From Pseudomonas sp. G34 (GTDB taxonomy: Bacteria > Pseudomonadota > Gammaproteobacteria > Pseudomonadales > Pseudomonadaceae): a stretch of DNA of 64,000 bases. The DNA is taken from positions 62,001 through 126,000 of the forward strand of contig NZ_JAVHZV010000023.1 in assembly GCF_031119625.1 (NCBI RefSeq), written 5' to 3'. Positions 37,520-47,611 of this stretch are shown in pieces (the stretch's first letter is position 1; every line of letters starts with the position of its first letter). The translations under genes and the position numbers were made by a program. The notes under the pieces are model-generated. The model worked only from the letters and a program-made list of their open reading frames with translations. It was not told where the DNA came from and did no database searches.

Positions 37520-40500
37520 ATGGATATGTTGCGTATGTCGACTTCCCCGCGTTCGCGTTGCGCAGTGCGCCGCAAGGTATCGTTGCTGGGTCTGCTATTC
37601 GGCTTGGTGCTCAGCGGGTGGGCTGTCACGGCGCAGGCGTTTTTCAGCCTGGGCATGATTCCTGGATTATATGTGCCGCAGACGTATTACAAACATGGAG
37701 CGGTTTATACCCGAACGCTGGTACCTGGGCCGTCGGGACGCCCGGTGTATGTGGAATACAACAGCAGCGGCAAAGAGGCTCGCGAAATTGGCGAAGCCGT
37801 GGGGGCGTTCGAACGTGCCCAGGTCATGTCTGGCGACACCTATCGCGCGTTGCTCAAACGTAAGAGCGACACCCTCGAGCGTTATCCCAGCGGCGAAGTG
37901 CTGACAGCTGCGGCCTACCGAGGCAAAACCTTCAAGACCGTCACCGGCGAAACGATCAGCAAGCCCAACCTCGATGAAGGCATGCTCACCGTAATCGTGC
38001 GTGCGCAAAAGGAGCTGTTTACTACCGACGGCAAGGATCTTGTCCTGCTGCAATTGCCCCTGAAAGACGGCGTTACCCCCGATACCGCGAGCAAGTCCCT
38101 GCTGCTTTCGAAGGAAGGCGACATCCTGGCGCAGACCGCCAACGCGATTGGCTTTCGTGTCGGCTTCTTTGGCAAGGATGGTCAGGTCTCCGACACCATG
38201 TCCCGCGACCGAGATGCCCAGATATACGGGCCAATGGCTGGAGTCGGCGTCACCCTGGGTGGCTATATCCCTGGCGGCTACGGGGTTACTGACAGCAACG
38301 GCAAGTACAGCATGAATTACTTCTTGCCATCGTGCCCGGGCTTCGTTTTCGAATACACAACACCGGCTTTTCTGGAACTGCAATACAAGCGTTTCAATCC
38401 GCGTGGCGGCTCGTACATGCCGTATTACATGACCCGCCAGGATTACGACGTCTGTAACGGCCTTGGCGTCTACAGCCTGAGCGCGGCGATGGTCATCGCA
38501 ACTGCAGCCACACCAATCAAGCGGCCCATGGACTTTCCGGTTGATCTAATGGTGATCGATGGTGCCGCAGCGGTAAAAGGCGCCAAGGTCGGCGATTCAA
38601 CCGCCTACAGCGCCGAGACATCCGACAGGGCCCGCACCCTGCAAGAGAAGTATGACTTCGACGGGGATGAGAAGCCGGAATTCGTGGTGCCGGGCAAGAA
38701 AGTTACCAAGCAGGTCGAAGGCAAGCCCAAAGAGGTTTTCGTCGCCACTAGCGTGGAAGAGGCCGAGCTACAAGGCATCTACCTGTCCAGTCGTTATGAC
38801 AGCGCGCCTACCAACACCGAAGAAACAGCCCCGGACTTCACGCGTCTGATCGACACCGCCGCGGACTTCAAGGACCGCGGTCTGCTGGAAAGCATCACCA
38901 CTGAAGACCTTAAAGACACCGATATCTATGTGTTTCGCGAATCCAACGGCCAGCTGGTAGCAGAGCGCCGAGGCCTGCACGAGAATGAGCTGTACAAGAC
39001 CTATTCGGGCGTCGATAACGGGCAGGGCGCCTTTCGCTTCACCATTCAGCTACGCGGCTCAGCGGAAAACTTCTACTCCGTTGCGGGTCGCACCGGCGAA
39101 GCTAATTTCACCAAATGGCAGAGTGCCGGCGGCTTCAAGGAAGAATTCCAGAAACGTACCGCCAACCACCTGAAAGCCGGCGAGCAAGTCCGGATCATCG
39201 CCATCAACCGACCGACCGGTTACATCGGCAGCAAGACCTTTCAGCTGCAATCCAGCCTCAGCGGCAACCTGATCAACCTCAATAGTCAGCAGATTCAGAT
39301 GGGACCACCGAATCTGAAAATCTGGGCCGAGCGCAAAAGCAAGATCGAGTCCGGCATGACCAAGGGCGATGAGAAGAAACAGCTCATCGGTAACGAAGGG
39401 GCAGGGCTTGGCAGCGATATCAGCATTGCCATCTACAGCGATTGGCGCGACGCCGATGGCAGCCCTCTGCCGGAAGAGCTGGCGGACTACGGCTATACCG
39501 GGCGCCTTGCAAAGATCGTTGCAGCCAATCAGCTGGCCCCTGTAGGTGCCAACAGCCTGTCCCAGTTCCAGATCAAGCCCGGGCAGCAGGTGCAGGTTAT
39601 CCAACTGCCAGAGAAGGTATTGGCGAAGCAGCATTTGTACCTGCAGGTAGCGGGGCAACCGGAAAACCGAAACCCAGATTTCTCCTCCGAAGGCGCAGGT
39701 AAAGGAATTCTCAAATACCGGCCTACACACTATGTGCCTGTACTAGTGCCTTTGCATGACGAGGAAACGACCGAACTTTCCCGCCAGGCCTACCGTAAAG
39801 CTGATAGAGAACACCCCGAGCTGAACCTGAAAAAACCGGAGCCGATTTATGCGTGGAAATACCGGCCGGAAATGCAATTTAGTTTGTATGAGTTGAACGT
39901 TAAGGAAATCCGCACGGTTGATGCGCAAGGCGTGAGTACAGATATCTCTCATGCTTCGCAACCTCACATAGACGGTGCGAACGACTATGTAGGAATTCTC
40001 TACAATCTGATCAAATCATCATTCGGCACGTTGGACTCCTGGAGTTACCAGGGTGAGCGCAATTTGGTGCTGGCCTTTGGTGAGGAGGAGATAAAGGCAA
40101 CCATTGGTGCTTCGCAGGAAATTCGATTCGAGAATATCGGACATTTGGGTGGGCTCTCCCCCGACGATTACCTGAGCCTTCGCCTGTATGCCAATAACGA
40201 CACGGCCAATACGCTGTGGGAATTTGCATTTGGCTCTGACTTGCTAGGTCAGGCGCCCACTGATTACATCAGCGTGGACGGCCGCTCCGTCGACCTCGTC
40301 ACCTACTTACCGTTACAGCCTGACGAACAGAATCTCAAGCATGTAAAAGTTCATTGGAGCGTGACCGGCGGCGGCCAACTGACGAATTCGGTTACGGACT
40401 CCCAATATGGGATTTTTCACAACACTCTGACGGCTACGACCGTTGCGGGTACCAAACATACGGTTACGGCTAAGGTCATCGAGTCACAGGACGAGCGCGT

Positions 40501-43500
40501 CCCTGTCGGTACGGAGTTGAAGATCGGCCCCATGACGGTGGTCGCTGGTGCTCCAACAAGGATTGAGCTGTCGAGCGACTCCTCGGAGCTGTTGAGCTCG
40601 GGGGTCGATAAAGCCACGCTTACAGGGAAGGTTTACGACCAGTACAACAATCCAGTCCAGGAGGGAACCCCGGTAAGTTGGCAGACCGGCTATAGCGGGC
40701 AGCTTGAGAAAGCTACTACGTCGGTCGATGCGCAGGGGCAGATTACAGCCGACTACCGAGTTGGCTTGGAAACTCTGCCCACAGACATAACATTATCTAC
40801 GGGGGGCTTAAGCTCGACCACGACAATCAACAAAAAAGAACTGGATTACAGTATTTCGCTCTCCTCGCGGAACTTCATTCCCGGGACGTCCGGCACGCTA
40901 ACCGTAACGCTGAATCAGGCTCCTCAAGAGGCGATTAGTGTCGCCTGGAGCAACACAGCGGGGCTGATATTCGGCCCTGAAAGCTTTGAAGGTACTACTG
41001 CACAAGCCCAGTTCAGGATCGATGAGGAGACTTCATCGAGTGGTCATGTTTCAGTCAACATCGGGGGTGTCGTCAAGACCCTGAACTACAACATCGCTCC
41101 TGCTGACCCGGAAGGCTCCATCCGATTCGATTACGCGGCCATTGCAACTGGCGAACAGAGTGCATACGAAGTGGAAACGCTTCGAGGATCGGAACTTCAG
41201 GCAGTTGTTAAATCTACCAATGCCACCGTTTATGGAAAGCCCAACACAACGGTAACTCTGAGCGCAGGTGGTTTTTTCACCCCTAACCAAGAGCCTGTCG
41301 CGCTGTTTCCAATGGCGGGGCTTGATCTGGACGAGCAGGGTAAGCAGATTGCGCTCGATACCATTGGCGGTCTCCAGGCGAAGGTGAATGGTGACGTAGC
41401 TTGGGATGAAAGCGATTCCTACCTGGGCAGTGGTTCGAGCTTGAAATTCGATGGCGGCCACCTCCGGGTGAGTGATGACGACACCCTCGATTACAACACC
41501 GATTATTTTACCAATATCCGTTTCAAAGCAGCGTCCCTGGAGGCGGGCACCGTACTTCTGCGCAAGGGGAGCAACGACTCGAGCGGCTATTCGCTGAGTA
41601 TCGTGGATGACGAGGGGGTTGCGCGCCTCCAAGCTCGCGTTTCTACCGACCAAGGTGACTTTACCGTCCTCTCGAGCACACCAATCGAGTCGGGTCGATG
41701 GTACCTGGCCGGGCTGCAGCTCAAAGGTGGTGTGTTGATACTGGGGGTAGGCTCGGTGCGGGATTCTGTTTTGGCGCCAGGCGTGCCGAAGAATTCGGGG
41801 TTCGCTAACGACCTGGTTGTTGGTAACGGTTTCCGGGGCAATATCAACGAGCTCAAGCTCGGCCAGATCCACGATTCGCGCGGATCGTTGGTGCTGATTG
41901 ATGGCGTCACCGAGAAGCAGATTACCTTCGATAAAGACGGCAAGGCCCGTGTTTCGATCTCTGGCGGAACCGCCAAGCTTAATACGCTGGGCTCTCGTGT
42001 GGGTTTCACAATCACGAGTGACTCGACCGTGGCGCAGAGAGAAACCAAGGAGCTGCGTTATCGCTCGGTGATCAGTCGCCTGACGTTGTTTGGCAATCCC
42101 GTCGAGAAGTCATACGCGCAAGGAGTGGTCAACGCGAACACCCACGAAGGGGGCATTGCGGTTGTCGACGGCCAGGCACTGGCCGAAGCAATCGAAATGC
42201 TCAAAAAGATGGGTAAACCCGCACTGGAGGCTCTGGAGACGGCTGCACAGTTTCTCTTCGAGATGACCAGTATCTCGGATGTATGGCAGCTCACCAAAGC
42301 GACCTACTTATGGATGCATGGCCGTTTCGATGAAGTCGACAAGATCGAACTGGCGTTCGCGGGTATCGGTGTCACATTGACCTTGGTGACGGTTGCAGTG
42401 AGCGTGGGGTCGGGTGGTGTAGGGGCGCCAGGCTCCATTGCGGCGATGATCTCGGTGAAGGGCGCGCTCACGGTTCTGAAGAAGACTCTAAAGGAAATCT
42501 TCATCAGCGATCCAGGGCAAATCCTGCGAATTGGTGGCACAGCGGCGCGTTGGTCGTTCGATCTGGTCGCCAAGATTCTGGGCAAGCAGGGCGGTCGTGA
42601 AGAAGCGATCAAGCAGCTGGTGGACTTCAAGGATGTGTTCGTTGAGCTTATAACCAATGGAACAACTGCTGCCTGGGAGTTGCTGAAGGCGGTTGGGGGA
42701 GGTATAGAGGGATTCAAGGCGTTTCTTCGGCTGAGGAAGGCGCGTAATGCTCCATGCCTTATTCCAGGCTCCGCCAGTCTTACTTACGAACGAGTGTATG
42801 CCCGATTAACACCACTAAGTCAGTCGGTGGCGCGCGCATATGCGGCTCCTGCTTGTCCTAGTCTGTATGCAACTACTGAGGAGGTTGTAAAGCGAGTTGG
42901 GCTCAATACTGAGCAGGCGGAAGCGATGACCGCTATTGCTAAGAAAATGACAGGCAAGGCCGATGATTACTCGGATGCTCTACGGATGTCTGGAGATACA
43001 TTTGAGGTAGTGGCGGGATTCGTAAAAAATGGCCAGGGTGCGCAGGTTCTAAAATTCTTGGAAAATATGCAGGATGCAGCAATAAAATCAAAAATGGGTG
43101 GATTCCAGTTCGAGAAAATGAGTCAGATTTTACCGGATGGTAATACACCATTTGACTTGTTGATGGACGCAATGAAGCATATTCCAGAAGCTAATCGTGG
43201 GGCGGCCTTTAATCAATTGGCAACGCAGAACGTAGGTAATATACGCGGTGTCTACGGAGAGGCGGTGATGTTCAAACGCATGCAATCAAGTCCGGATTTG
43301 CTGCGAGAGACGCCGGGTGACGGATTTGTGCGAGTCAATAAGCCCGATACACTAAAAGTTGGTAAGCCTGTGCCGATGGGAGAGAACGGTACGTTGAAAC
43401 AAGGGATTGATGCTGAGGGGCGTTTTCTTGAAGGCAATACTTCTAGTGGTGGGCCTTTGTTTATCGAGGTGAAAAATTATACCTCGTTATACAAGCTTGA

Positions 43501-43792
43501 TAATCTTCGGGAGCAGGTTAGGAAGCACTTTGACACTAAAATAATTGAGGCGCGGAATGATTCTTTGGATGGGTGGGCAGGCGGTAAACCACACCTCCAT
43601 TTTGAATGGATGGGCGACGGTTTTAGTAGGGAAATTAGTTTGGCTAATCGTAAAAAGGCAGTGCTAGATATTTGTGATCAATATGTGAAGGGCGCCTTGG
43701 CGTTCGTAGTTCCTGCCTTCGACTGTAAGAAAGATATTACCTTTTATGTTGTCGAAGAATTGATTGATCCATTGACGTCTAAGGGAATCTAA
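37520..43792 (+). CDS. Toxin A: Sec-exported Ig/LamG protein with PD-(D/E)XK nuclease-like C-terminus
   Basis: The product has 2,090 residues. The ATG at 37520 follows AAGGA at 37504-37508. Residues 1-40 are a Sec signal ending AQA. Residues 149 to about 750 are almost identical to gene B. An invasin-type Ig domain lies at about 1013-1099 and a LamG-like domain at about 1257-1454. A hydrophobic stretch follows near 1607-1650 ('IGVTLTLVTVAVSVGSGGVG'). The C-terminal ~150 residues carry a nuclease pattern: 'GVYGEAVMF', then D1964 in 'KQGID', then E1983-x-K1985 in 'LFIEVKNY', all typical of PD-(D/E)XK enzymes. The 3' third is visibly AT-richer than the conserved front, as in polymorphic toxins whose tips are swapped by recombination. 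The gene ends one base before the next start. DNA or RNA cleavage in a target cell is inferred, not shown. Confidence 0.8.
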   Translation: MDMLRMSTSPRSRCAVRRKVSLLGLLFGLVLSGWAVTAQAFFSLGMIPGLYVPQTYYKHGAVYTRTLVPGPSGRPVYVEYNSSGKEAREIGEAVGAFERAQVMSGDTYRALLKRKSDTLERYPSGEVLTAAAYRGKTFKTVTGETISKPNLDEGMLTVIVRAQKELFTTDGKDLVLLQLPLKDGVTPDTASKSLLLSKEGDILAQTANAIGFRVGFFGKDGQVSDTMSRDRDAQIYGPMAGVGVTLGGYIPGGYGVTDSNGKYSMNYFLPSCPGFVFEYTTPAFLELQYKRFNPRGGSYMPYYMTRQDYDVCNGLGVYSLSAAMVIATAATPIKRPMDFPVDLMVIDGAAAVKGAKVGDSTAYSAETSDRARTLQEKYDFDGDEKPEFVVPGKKVTKQVEGKPKEVFVATSVEEAELQGIYLSSRYDSAPTNTEETAPDFTRLIDTAADFKDRGLLESITTEDLKDTDIYVFRESNGQLVAERRGLHENELYKTYSGVDNGQGAFRFTIQLRGSAENFYSVAGRTGEANFTKWQSAGGFKEEFQKRTANHLKAGEQVRIIAINRPTGYIGSKTFQLQSSLSGNLINLNSQQIQMGPPNLKIWAERKSKIESGMTKGDEKKQLIGNEGAGLGSDISIAIYSDWRDADGSPLPEELADYGYTGRLAKIVAANQLAPVGANSLSQFQIKPGQQVQVIQLPEKVLAKQHLYLQVAGQPENRNPDFSSEGAGKGILKYRPTHYVPVLVPLHDEETTELSRQAYRKADREHPELNLKKPEPIYAWKYRPEMQFSLYELNVKEIRTVDAQGVSTDISHASQPHIDGANDYVGILYNLIKSSFGTLDSWSYQGERNLVLAFGEEEIKATIGASQEIRFENIGHLGGLSPDDYLSLRLYANNDTANTLWEFAFGSDLLGQAPTDYISVDGRSVDLVTYLPLQPDEQNLKHVKVHWSVTGGGQLTNSVTDSQYGIFHNTLTATTVAGTKHTVTAKVIESQDERVPVGTELKIGPMTVVAGAPTRIELSSDSSELLSSGVDKATLTGKVYDQYNNPVQEGTPVSWQTGYSGQLEKATTSVDAQGQITADYRVGLETLPTDITLSTGGLSSTTTINKKELDYSISLSSRNFIPGTSGTLTVTLNQAPQEAISVAWSNTAGLIFGPESFEGTTAQAQFRIDEETSSSGHVSVNIGGVVKTLNYNIAPADPEGSIRFDYAAIATGEQSAYEVETLRGSELQAVVKSTNATVYGKPNTTVTLSAGGFFTPNQEPVALFPMAGLDLDEQGKQIALDTIGGLQAKVNGDVAWDESDSYLGSGSSLKFDGGHLRVSDDDTLDYNTDYFTNIRFKAASLEAGTVLLRKGSNDSSGYSLSIVDDEGVARLQARVSTDQGDFTVLSSTPIESGRWYLAGLQLKGGVLILGVGSVRDSVLAPGVPKNSGFANDLVVGNGFRGNINELKLGQIHDSRGSLVLIDGVTEKQITFDKDGKARVSISGGTAKLNTLGSRVGFTITSDSTVAQRETKELRYRSVISRLTLFGNPVEKSYAQGVVNANTHEGGIAVVDGQALAEAIEMLKKMGKPALEALETAAQFLFEMTSISDVWQLTKATYLWMHGRFDEVDKIELAFAGIGVTLTLVTVAVSVGSGGVGAPGSIAAMISVKGALTVLKKTLKEIFISDPGQILRIGGTAARWSFDLVAKILGKQGGREEAIKQLVDFKDVFVELITNGTTAAWELLKAVGGGIEGFKAFLRLRKARNAPCLIPGSASLTYERVYARLTPLSQSVARAYAAPACPSLYATTEEVVKRVGLNTEQAEAMTAIAKKMTGKADDYSDALRMSGDTFEVVAGFVKNGQGAQVLKFLENMQDAAIKSKMGGFQFEKMSQILPDGNTPFDLLMDAMKHIPEANRGAAFNQLATQNVGNIRGVYGEAVMFKRMQSSPDLLRETPGDGFVRVNKPDTLKVGKPVPMGENGTLKQGIDAEGRFLEGNTSSGGPLFIEVKNYTSLYKLDNLREQVRKHFDTKIIEARNDSLDGWAGGKPHLHFEWMGDGFSREISLANRKKAVLDICDQYVKGALAFVVPAFDCKKDITFYVVEELIDPLTSKGI
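37964..39870 (+). repeat. Copy A of the 1.9-kb near-identical segment shared by the two toxin genes
   Basis: From the 'PNLDEGMLTV' codons onward this segment aligns base for base with 50348-52254 at a constant offset of 12,384 and no indel. Only a handful of amino-acid changes occur up to about 39720; divergence then rises quickly. It is a ready substrate for homologous recombination between the two genes. Confidence 0.92.
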
Positions 43793-43793
43793 A

Positions 43794-44930
43794 ATGTTAC
43801 CTGGTGTTCCTCTGAAAGAAGCTAAGTATAAAGCTCTAACTGGGCAGCGGCCATTGGATACATGCCTGTTTGGAGACGTGCTTTATGTCCTTTACTCACT
43901 AAATTCCGACCCTGCTCTAGGTCCTTCTAGTTTTTTGAAGAAAATAGATCTTAATAATTTTGATGGCAATTTTTTGCAGCAGCCCAGCGTATATGCTCGT
44001 GATGTCACTACACCAGGACCTAGATCGCTGAATATTGTTGATGGTGCTCTAGTGATCTGCGGTGCATCGCCGGAGATATTAAGTTTAGATGGCTCTACTG
44101 TTGTTTACGACGAGGCAGAAGGTAGATTAAATCCGGTTTGGAATCCTGGAGGATGGGTGCATTACTGGGAAGGTAAAGTCTATAGAGGCTATGGCTATCA
44201 TGTTCCTGAGCAGGGCGTTGATGTCATTGATGTTCATGCGCAGGCCGTGATTCATCATCTCGATCTGGATATACGCTATTCTGGCCCTTGGCAGGGTGAG
44301 CTAATGTATGGCGAGCGCATCAATGGGGATTTTGCTGTTTACTCATTGCGGGAGCAGCGCTATTTGTTTGAATTGCCGTTGCAGCATTATCGTCTCGCTT
44401 ACCCACAGTGTAGAGTTGTCTCTAGAGTCAGTGAGGGACTTGCCTATGTTTTGGTCGGCGATACCTTGCTGCAAATTGATGTCTCCAGTGGTGCGCTATT
44501 GCGCGAGATCAACTACTTACAATTTTCGGAAGTGCAAGTTCATATGCAGGCTGAGCGCCTTTCAATGGCGGATGCCTGTGCTTCAAGTATAAGCGTATGT
44601 GGTACTAGTGTTGTTCTGACACTTTTCTCCATCGGGGGGTATGCGCTTTACCTGGATCTAACTACTGAGCAGCCTAGGGTTTGGTTGTGGTCTGCTGGCT
44701 GTAAAGTGGTTGCGTTCAATTGCCAGGGTGATCTGATTTATGGGCTGTCCAATGCTGTCCCCATGGCCTGGGATAAATATTCGGGTGAGGTGATCTGGCA
44801 GACTAAAAATTCTACAGCTACCAACAAAATACAAGTTGGCGATCAGTGGCTGGTTTTCTCTCAGGGGGCAGGATATATACAATGTAACCACTGGGCGAAG
44901 CCCTATATATCCCCACAGCGCCCTGCCTAA
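43794..44930 (+). CDS. Predicted beta-propeller-like protein, candidate immunity protein for toxin A
   Basis: The ATG lies one base after the toxin A stop codon, the usual place for an immunity gene. The 378-residue protein has no signal peptide and consists of repeated short beta-strand blocks ('LFGDVLYVLYSLN', 'IVDGALVICGASP', 'GKVYRGYGYH', 'SEGLAYVLVGDTLLQIDVSS', 'WDKYSGEVIWQTKN'). This resembles a PQQ or WD-type propeller, but I do not recognise a named family. Base composition is low in G+C compared with the toxin front. Binding and neutralising the nuclease tip is inferred from position only. Confidence 0.65.
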   Translation: MLPGVPLKEAKYKALTGQRPLDTCLFGDVLYVLYSLNSDPALGPSSFLKKIDLNNFDGNFLQQPSVYARDVTTPGPRSLNIVDGALVICGASPEILSLDGSTVVYDEAEGRLNPVWNPGGWVHYWEGKVYRGYGYHVPEQGVDVIDVHAQAVIHHLDLDIRYSGPWQGELMYGERINGDFAVYSLREQRYLFELPLQHYRLAYPQCRVVSRVSEGLAYVLVGDTLLQIDVSSGALLREINYLQFSEVQVHMQAERLSMADACASSISVCGTSVVLTLFSIGGYALYLDLTTEQPRVWLWSAGCKVVAFNCQGDLIYGLSNAVPMAWDKYSGEVIWQTKNSTATNKIQVGDQWLVFSQGAGYIQCNHWAKPYISPQRPA

Positions 44931-44936
44931 CAAACA

Positions 44937-46004
44937 ATGACGATAAACATCCTTCCTTTGCTTAAATCTGCTGAATGGGTACGTTTGGCTGTTGGGCAAA
45001 ATCGGCTTGTCTCTCCTCTTCCCGTCGACGGCGTTGAGGCAAGTTCAGCCTCTCCTGTAATCGCCTATGGTGTGGATCAAGCCGACAATGTGGCATTCCT
45101 ACCCGCAACTGAGTCGAACCTACAGAGAATCAAGACGATCCGTGAGCGGTCATTCGCCGCATTGCGCCAACGGCTCGCCTATCTAGACTGGAATCATACT
45201 GACGGCGGCAATAGAGATGTCCTGATTTTTGCAGGCGATTTTAATGCCGCCGAATGTCTCTTGCTCCCCGAGCGGATGCAGGAGGCCCATACGCTTTTGA
45301 GTTCGCCTGAGCTTTTGGCATGTACGCCCAAACGAGGCGTACTGCTCGTGTGCCGTTATCTAAGGGACAATAAGGACGCGACAGAGGCCTTTCTGGGCCT
45401 GTGCCATGAGATCTACTACGAGCAGGATGGTGAGCCCATTTCCCCTATCGTCTGGGGTGTTTCCCAGGGGCTGATCAAAGATCAGATGCAGATCGGTGAA
45501 GCCTACCTTGAGTACTTGAAGAACAAGTATTCTACCGAGGCGACTCAGCAGAAAGAAGTGGTGACGGAAGCGTCGCGTGATGAGCAGGGACACGGTCGAG
45601 GGGCGGATGTGACTGAAGCAGCACTTCTGTATTCGCCTGGGCAAATCGCTTTTATGACGTTATTCGGCACTCCACTGGCGGGTTTCTATGGCATTTTCAG
45701 AAACTACAGCCGCTTGGGCGAGATATCAAAGGCACGAGGTACTATCGTCGCAAGTTGCTTTGTCATTCCGCTGATGATTCTTTCTTTCCTTACACTCCCT
45801 GGGAGTGCATACGACAAGATGTTTCCTGTCTTCTCTGCCATTCTGCTGGGTGGGGTTTGCAAGCTTACTCAAGGTCGCATGCTTGGAGATGCTCAAATGA
45901 AAGGGGCTAGATATCATAAAGTCTGGAATCAGTGCTTGGTCATATTTTTCACTTTATTGCTAATGCTGCTGGCAATTTCGGTTTGCATGGTTTTCGTGTC
46001 GTAG
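44937..46004 (+). CDS. Unrecognised protein with soluble N-terminus and four C-terminal membrane helices
   Basis: The 355-residue protein starts six bases after the preceding gene; no good Shine-Dalgarno is visible, so coupling to upstream translation is likely. Residues 1 to about 225 look soluble. The rest has about four hydrophobic segments: 'FMTLFGTPLAGFYGIF', 'GTIVASCFVIPLMILSFLTL', 'MFPVFSAILLGGVC' and 'CLVIFFTLLLMLLAISVCMV'. It is the last gene of the presumed long operon. It could be a second immunity factor or a protein that helps toxin entry or anchoring; the family is not recognised. Confidence 0.6.
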   Translation: MTINILPLLKSAEWVRLAVGQNRLVSPLPVDGVEASSASPVIAYGVDQADNVAFLPATESNLQRIKTIRERSFAALRQRLAYLDWNHTDGGNRDVLIFAGDFNAAECLLLPERMQEAHTLLSSPELLACTPKRGVLLVCRYLRDNKDATEAFLGLCHEIYYEQDGEPISPIVWGVSQGLIKDQMQIGEAYLEYLKNKYSTEATQQKEVVTEASRDEQGHGRGADVTEAALLYSPGQIAFMTLFGTPLAGFYGIFRNYSRLGEISKARGTIVASCFVIPLMILSFLTLPGSAYDKMFPVFSAILLGGVCKLTQGRMLGDAQMKGARYHKVWNQCLVIFFTLLLMLLAISVCMVFVS

Positions 46005-46020
46005 TACCACAATCAAAAGT

Positions 46021-46134
46021 GTCAGAGTCATTAATTTAGGCTGAAAAATTCGTTTGGCGGACTTTAGGTTATCGGTCTGCTTTCCGTATGCGGTGTTCGA
46101 TTTAGGAAACAGGTAAATCAATGGCTCTGACCCT
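46021..46134. repeat. Small RAYT-satellite element with inverted ends (REPIN/MITE-like)
   Basis: The 5' end gtcagagtcattaattt (46021-46037) is matched in inverse orientation by aaatcaatggctctgaccct (46115-46134). The ends share the GTCAGRGYCATTRATTT core also found at the RAYT remnant (47765, 48615) and upstream of gene B (50283). The whole interval 46005-46253 holds no gene and this element fills nearly half of it. Confidence 0.6.
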
Positions 46135-46253
46135 ATCGATTGGAAGGCGATGAGCGTCTTAAAGCTTATGTTTTGAAAAGTTTGGGGGAGAGGTTTTGAT
46201 TCTGTTCGAGATTCATTGGTTGAATCTCTGGGAACGATATTGGGTGGCCTCAA

Positions 46254-47597
46254 ATGATTGTTAATATCCTCGGTATTTTTGGCGTAGAAGATAGAGGTAA
46301 AGAGCTTATCTTTGACAGCCAGGAGTCGCGCATTGTTGTCTCGGATGATGAGTTTAGGCTGGTTCCAGAAGCTCAAACATATGTGAAATTTGCGCAGGAT
46401 GATGTAAAAGTTACCAGTAGCTATGGTGACGGTACTCTCTCCATATCTGGTTCAGATGGGGAGTGGACGTCCAAGCACGTTTTCTTGGGCGGAAGTCTGA
46501 GCTATGGGTTCTTCAATGAAAAAGGCGACCAAGATCTTTACGTAGCGCGTACATGGGGTGGGCGCGTTATTTTCCAGATTCCGTATTTCCATGCGGAAAA
46601 TTTTTTTGGCTCTTCTGCGATTGCATTGGGTAACAAGGATAAATGGTCAATTTTCGATCTTGCCGGGCAATGTATACAGGAAGTTATATGCAGTGGCTTA
46701 TACGTACGAATCGGGCGTGCCCACTTTACCGTAAAATTTTTTTTGTTTCGTCGTGGAGAGGCGGCTGAGTACCAGATTTATGATGTAAAGCAACAGCAGT
46801 TCACCGCATCTCTATACGTGATAGGTGCTGTGTTCGCTGTGCTTTATATGCCTGATGGAGATTTTTTATTAATCGATGGCGAGGGTATTAAACGCCTAAA
46901 GTATGACGGAGCCGCTACCAAGCTCGAAACGCTTCATTGTTTTTCTTTAATATTGACTACGAGTCAGGCCGATGTCGTCGTTTGGCACGACAATTCTCGT
47001 GTTTTTGTAGCTATTAATTATGAGGGAAACCATCAGCTGCTATTTGCGTTGCCGTTGCAAGGTGAAGGTGAGATAGAACAATTCGCGTGGTCTAATACTT
47101 GGAGCATCACGAGGCTCGGCGGGTTCCGTTCGGGTTGGAACTATCTGTCTCTCCGGCGTAAAGACCTGCTCTCTGATAATGCAGTCATGCTTTGGCGAGA
47201 GAATCAGCCACTGAATGCGCAGCTATTGGCATATGATTTGAGTCGGGCCGTCACAGTGAGTCAGGTTACTTCTGCTACGAAAGGTAAGCACGGTTATGGG
47301 ATTACGATTGAAGACACCTCCTCCAACCGGGCAGTGCGCACGGCTGCTCTAGAGTTAGGTCGCTTGCTGAGTGAAGCATGTAGCGGTATTTACAATGAGG
47401 CTGATGTGATATTGGATAGGAAATTCGATGGTAATTTTTATATTGAATTTACAACTTCCGATGAGCCAGATAATTTCGAGCGTACTTTTTTGCTGGAATA
47501 TATAAAATACTTCCGTTATTTTGGAGGGCTTTCTCCGGCAGGAAGCAAAGCCACACTCGCTGAACCTATCTTGACGTGGAAAAGTAGTGCTCCATAA
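46254..47597 (+). CDS. Beta-rich propeller-like orphan protein, possible displaced immunity gene
   Basis: The 447-residue product begins at an ATG with only a weak Shine-Dalgarno and has no signal peptide. It is built of repeated short strands ('KHVFLGGSLSYGFFNEKGDQ', 'KWSIFDLAGQCIQEVICSGL', 'DGDFLLIDGEGIKRL'), suggesting a propeller, followed by a mixed helical C-terminal part of about 110 residues ('AALELGRLLSEACSG'). It is AT-rich like the other tip-linked genes and sits between two RAYT-type repeats. In architecture it recalls the gene behind toxin A, but I cannot align the two by eye. An orphan immunity role is inference. Confidence 0.6.
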   Translation: MIVNILGIFGVEDRGKELIFDSQESRIVVSDDEFRLVPEAQTYVKFAQDDVKVTSSYGDGTLSISGSDGEWTSKHVFLGGSLSYGFFNEKGDQDLYVARTWGGRVIFQIPYFHAENFFGSSAIALGNKDKWSIFDLAGQCIQEVICSGLYVRIGRAHFTVKFFLFRRGEAAEYQIYDVKQQQFTASLYVIGAVFAVLYMPDGDFLLIDGEGIKRLKYDGAATKLETLHCFSLILTTSQADVVVWHDNSRVFVAINYEGNHQLLFALPLQGEGEIEQFAWSNTWSITRLGGFRSGWNYLSLRRKDLLSDNAVMLWRENQPLNAQLLAYDLSRAVTVSQVTSATKGKHGYGITIEDTSSNRAVRTAALELGRLLSEACSGIYNEADVILDRKFDGNFYIEFTTSDEPDNFERTFLLEYIKYFRYFGGLSPAGSKATLAEPILTWKSSAP

Positions 47598-47611
47598 GGT
47601 CTGCTGAATCA

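Noticed and set aside
41290..41880. Toxin A LamG-like region as an enzymatic domain
   Set aside because: The sequence shows the strand pattern of a concanavalin-like binding domain and no catalytic motif.
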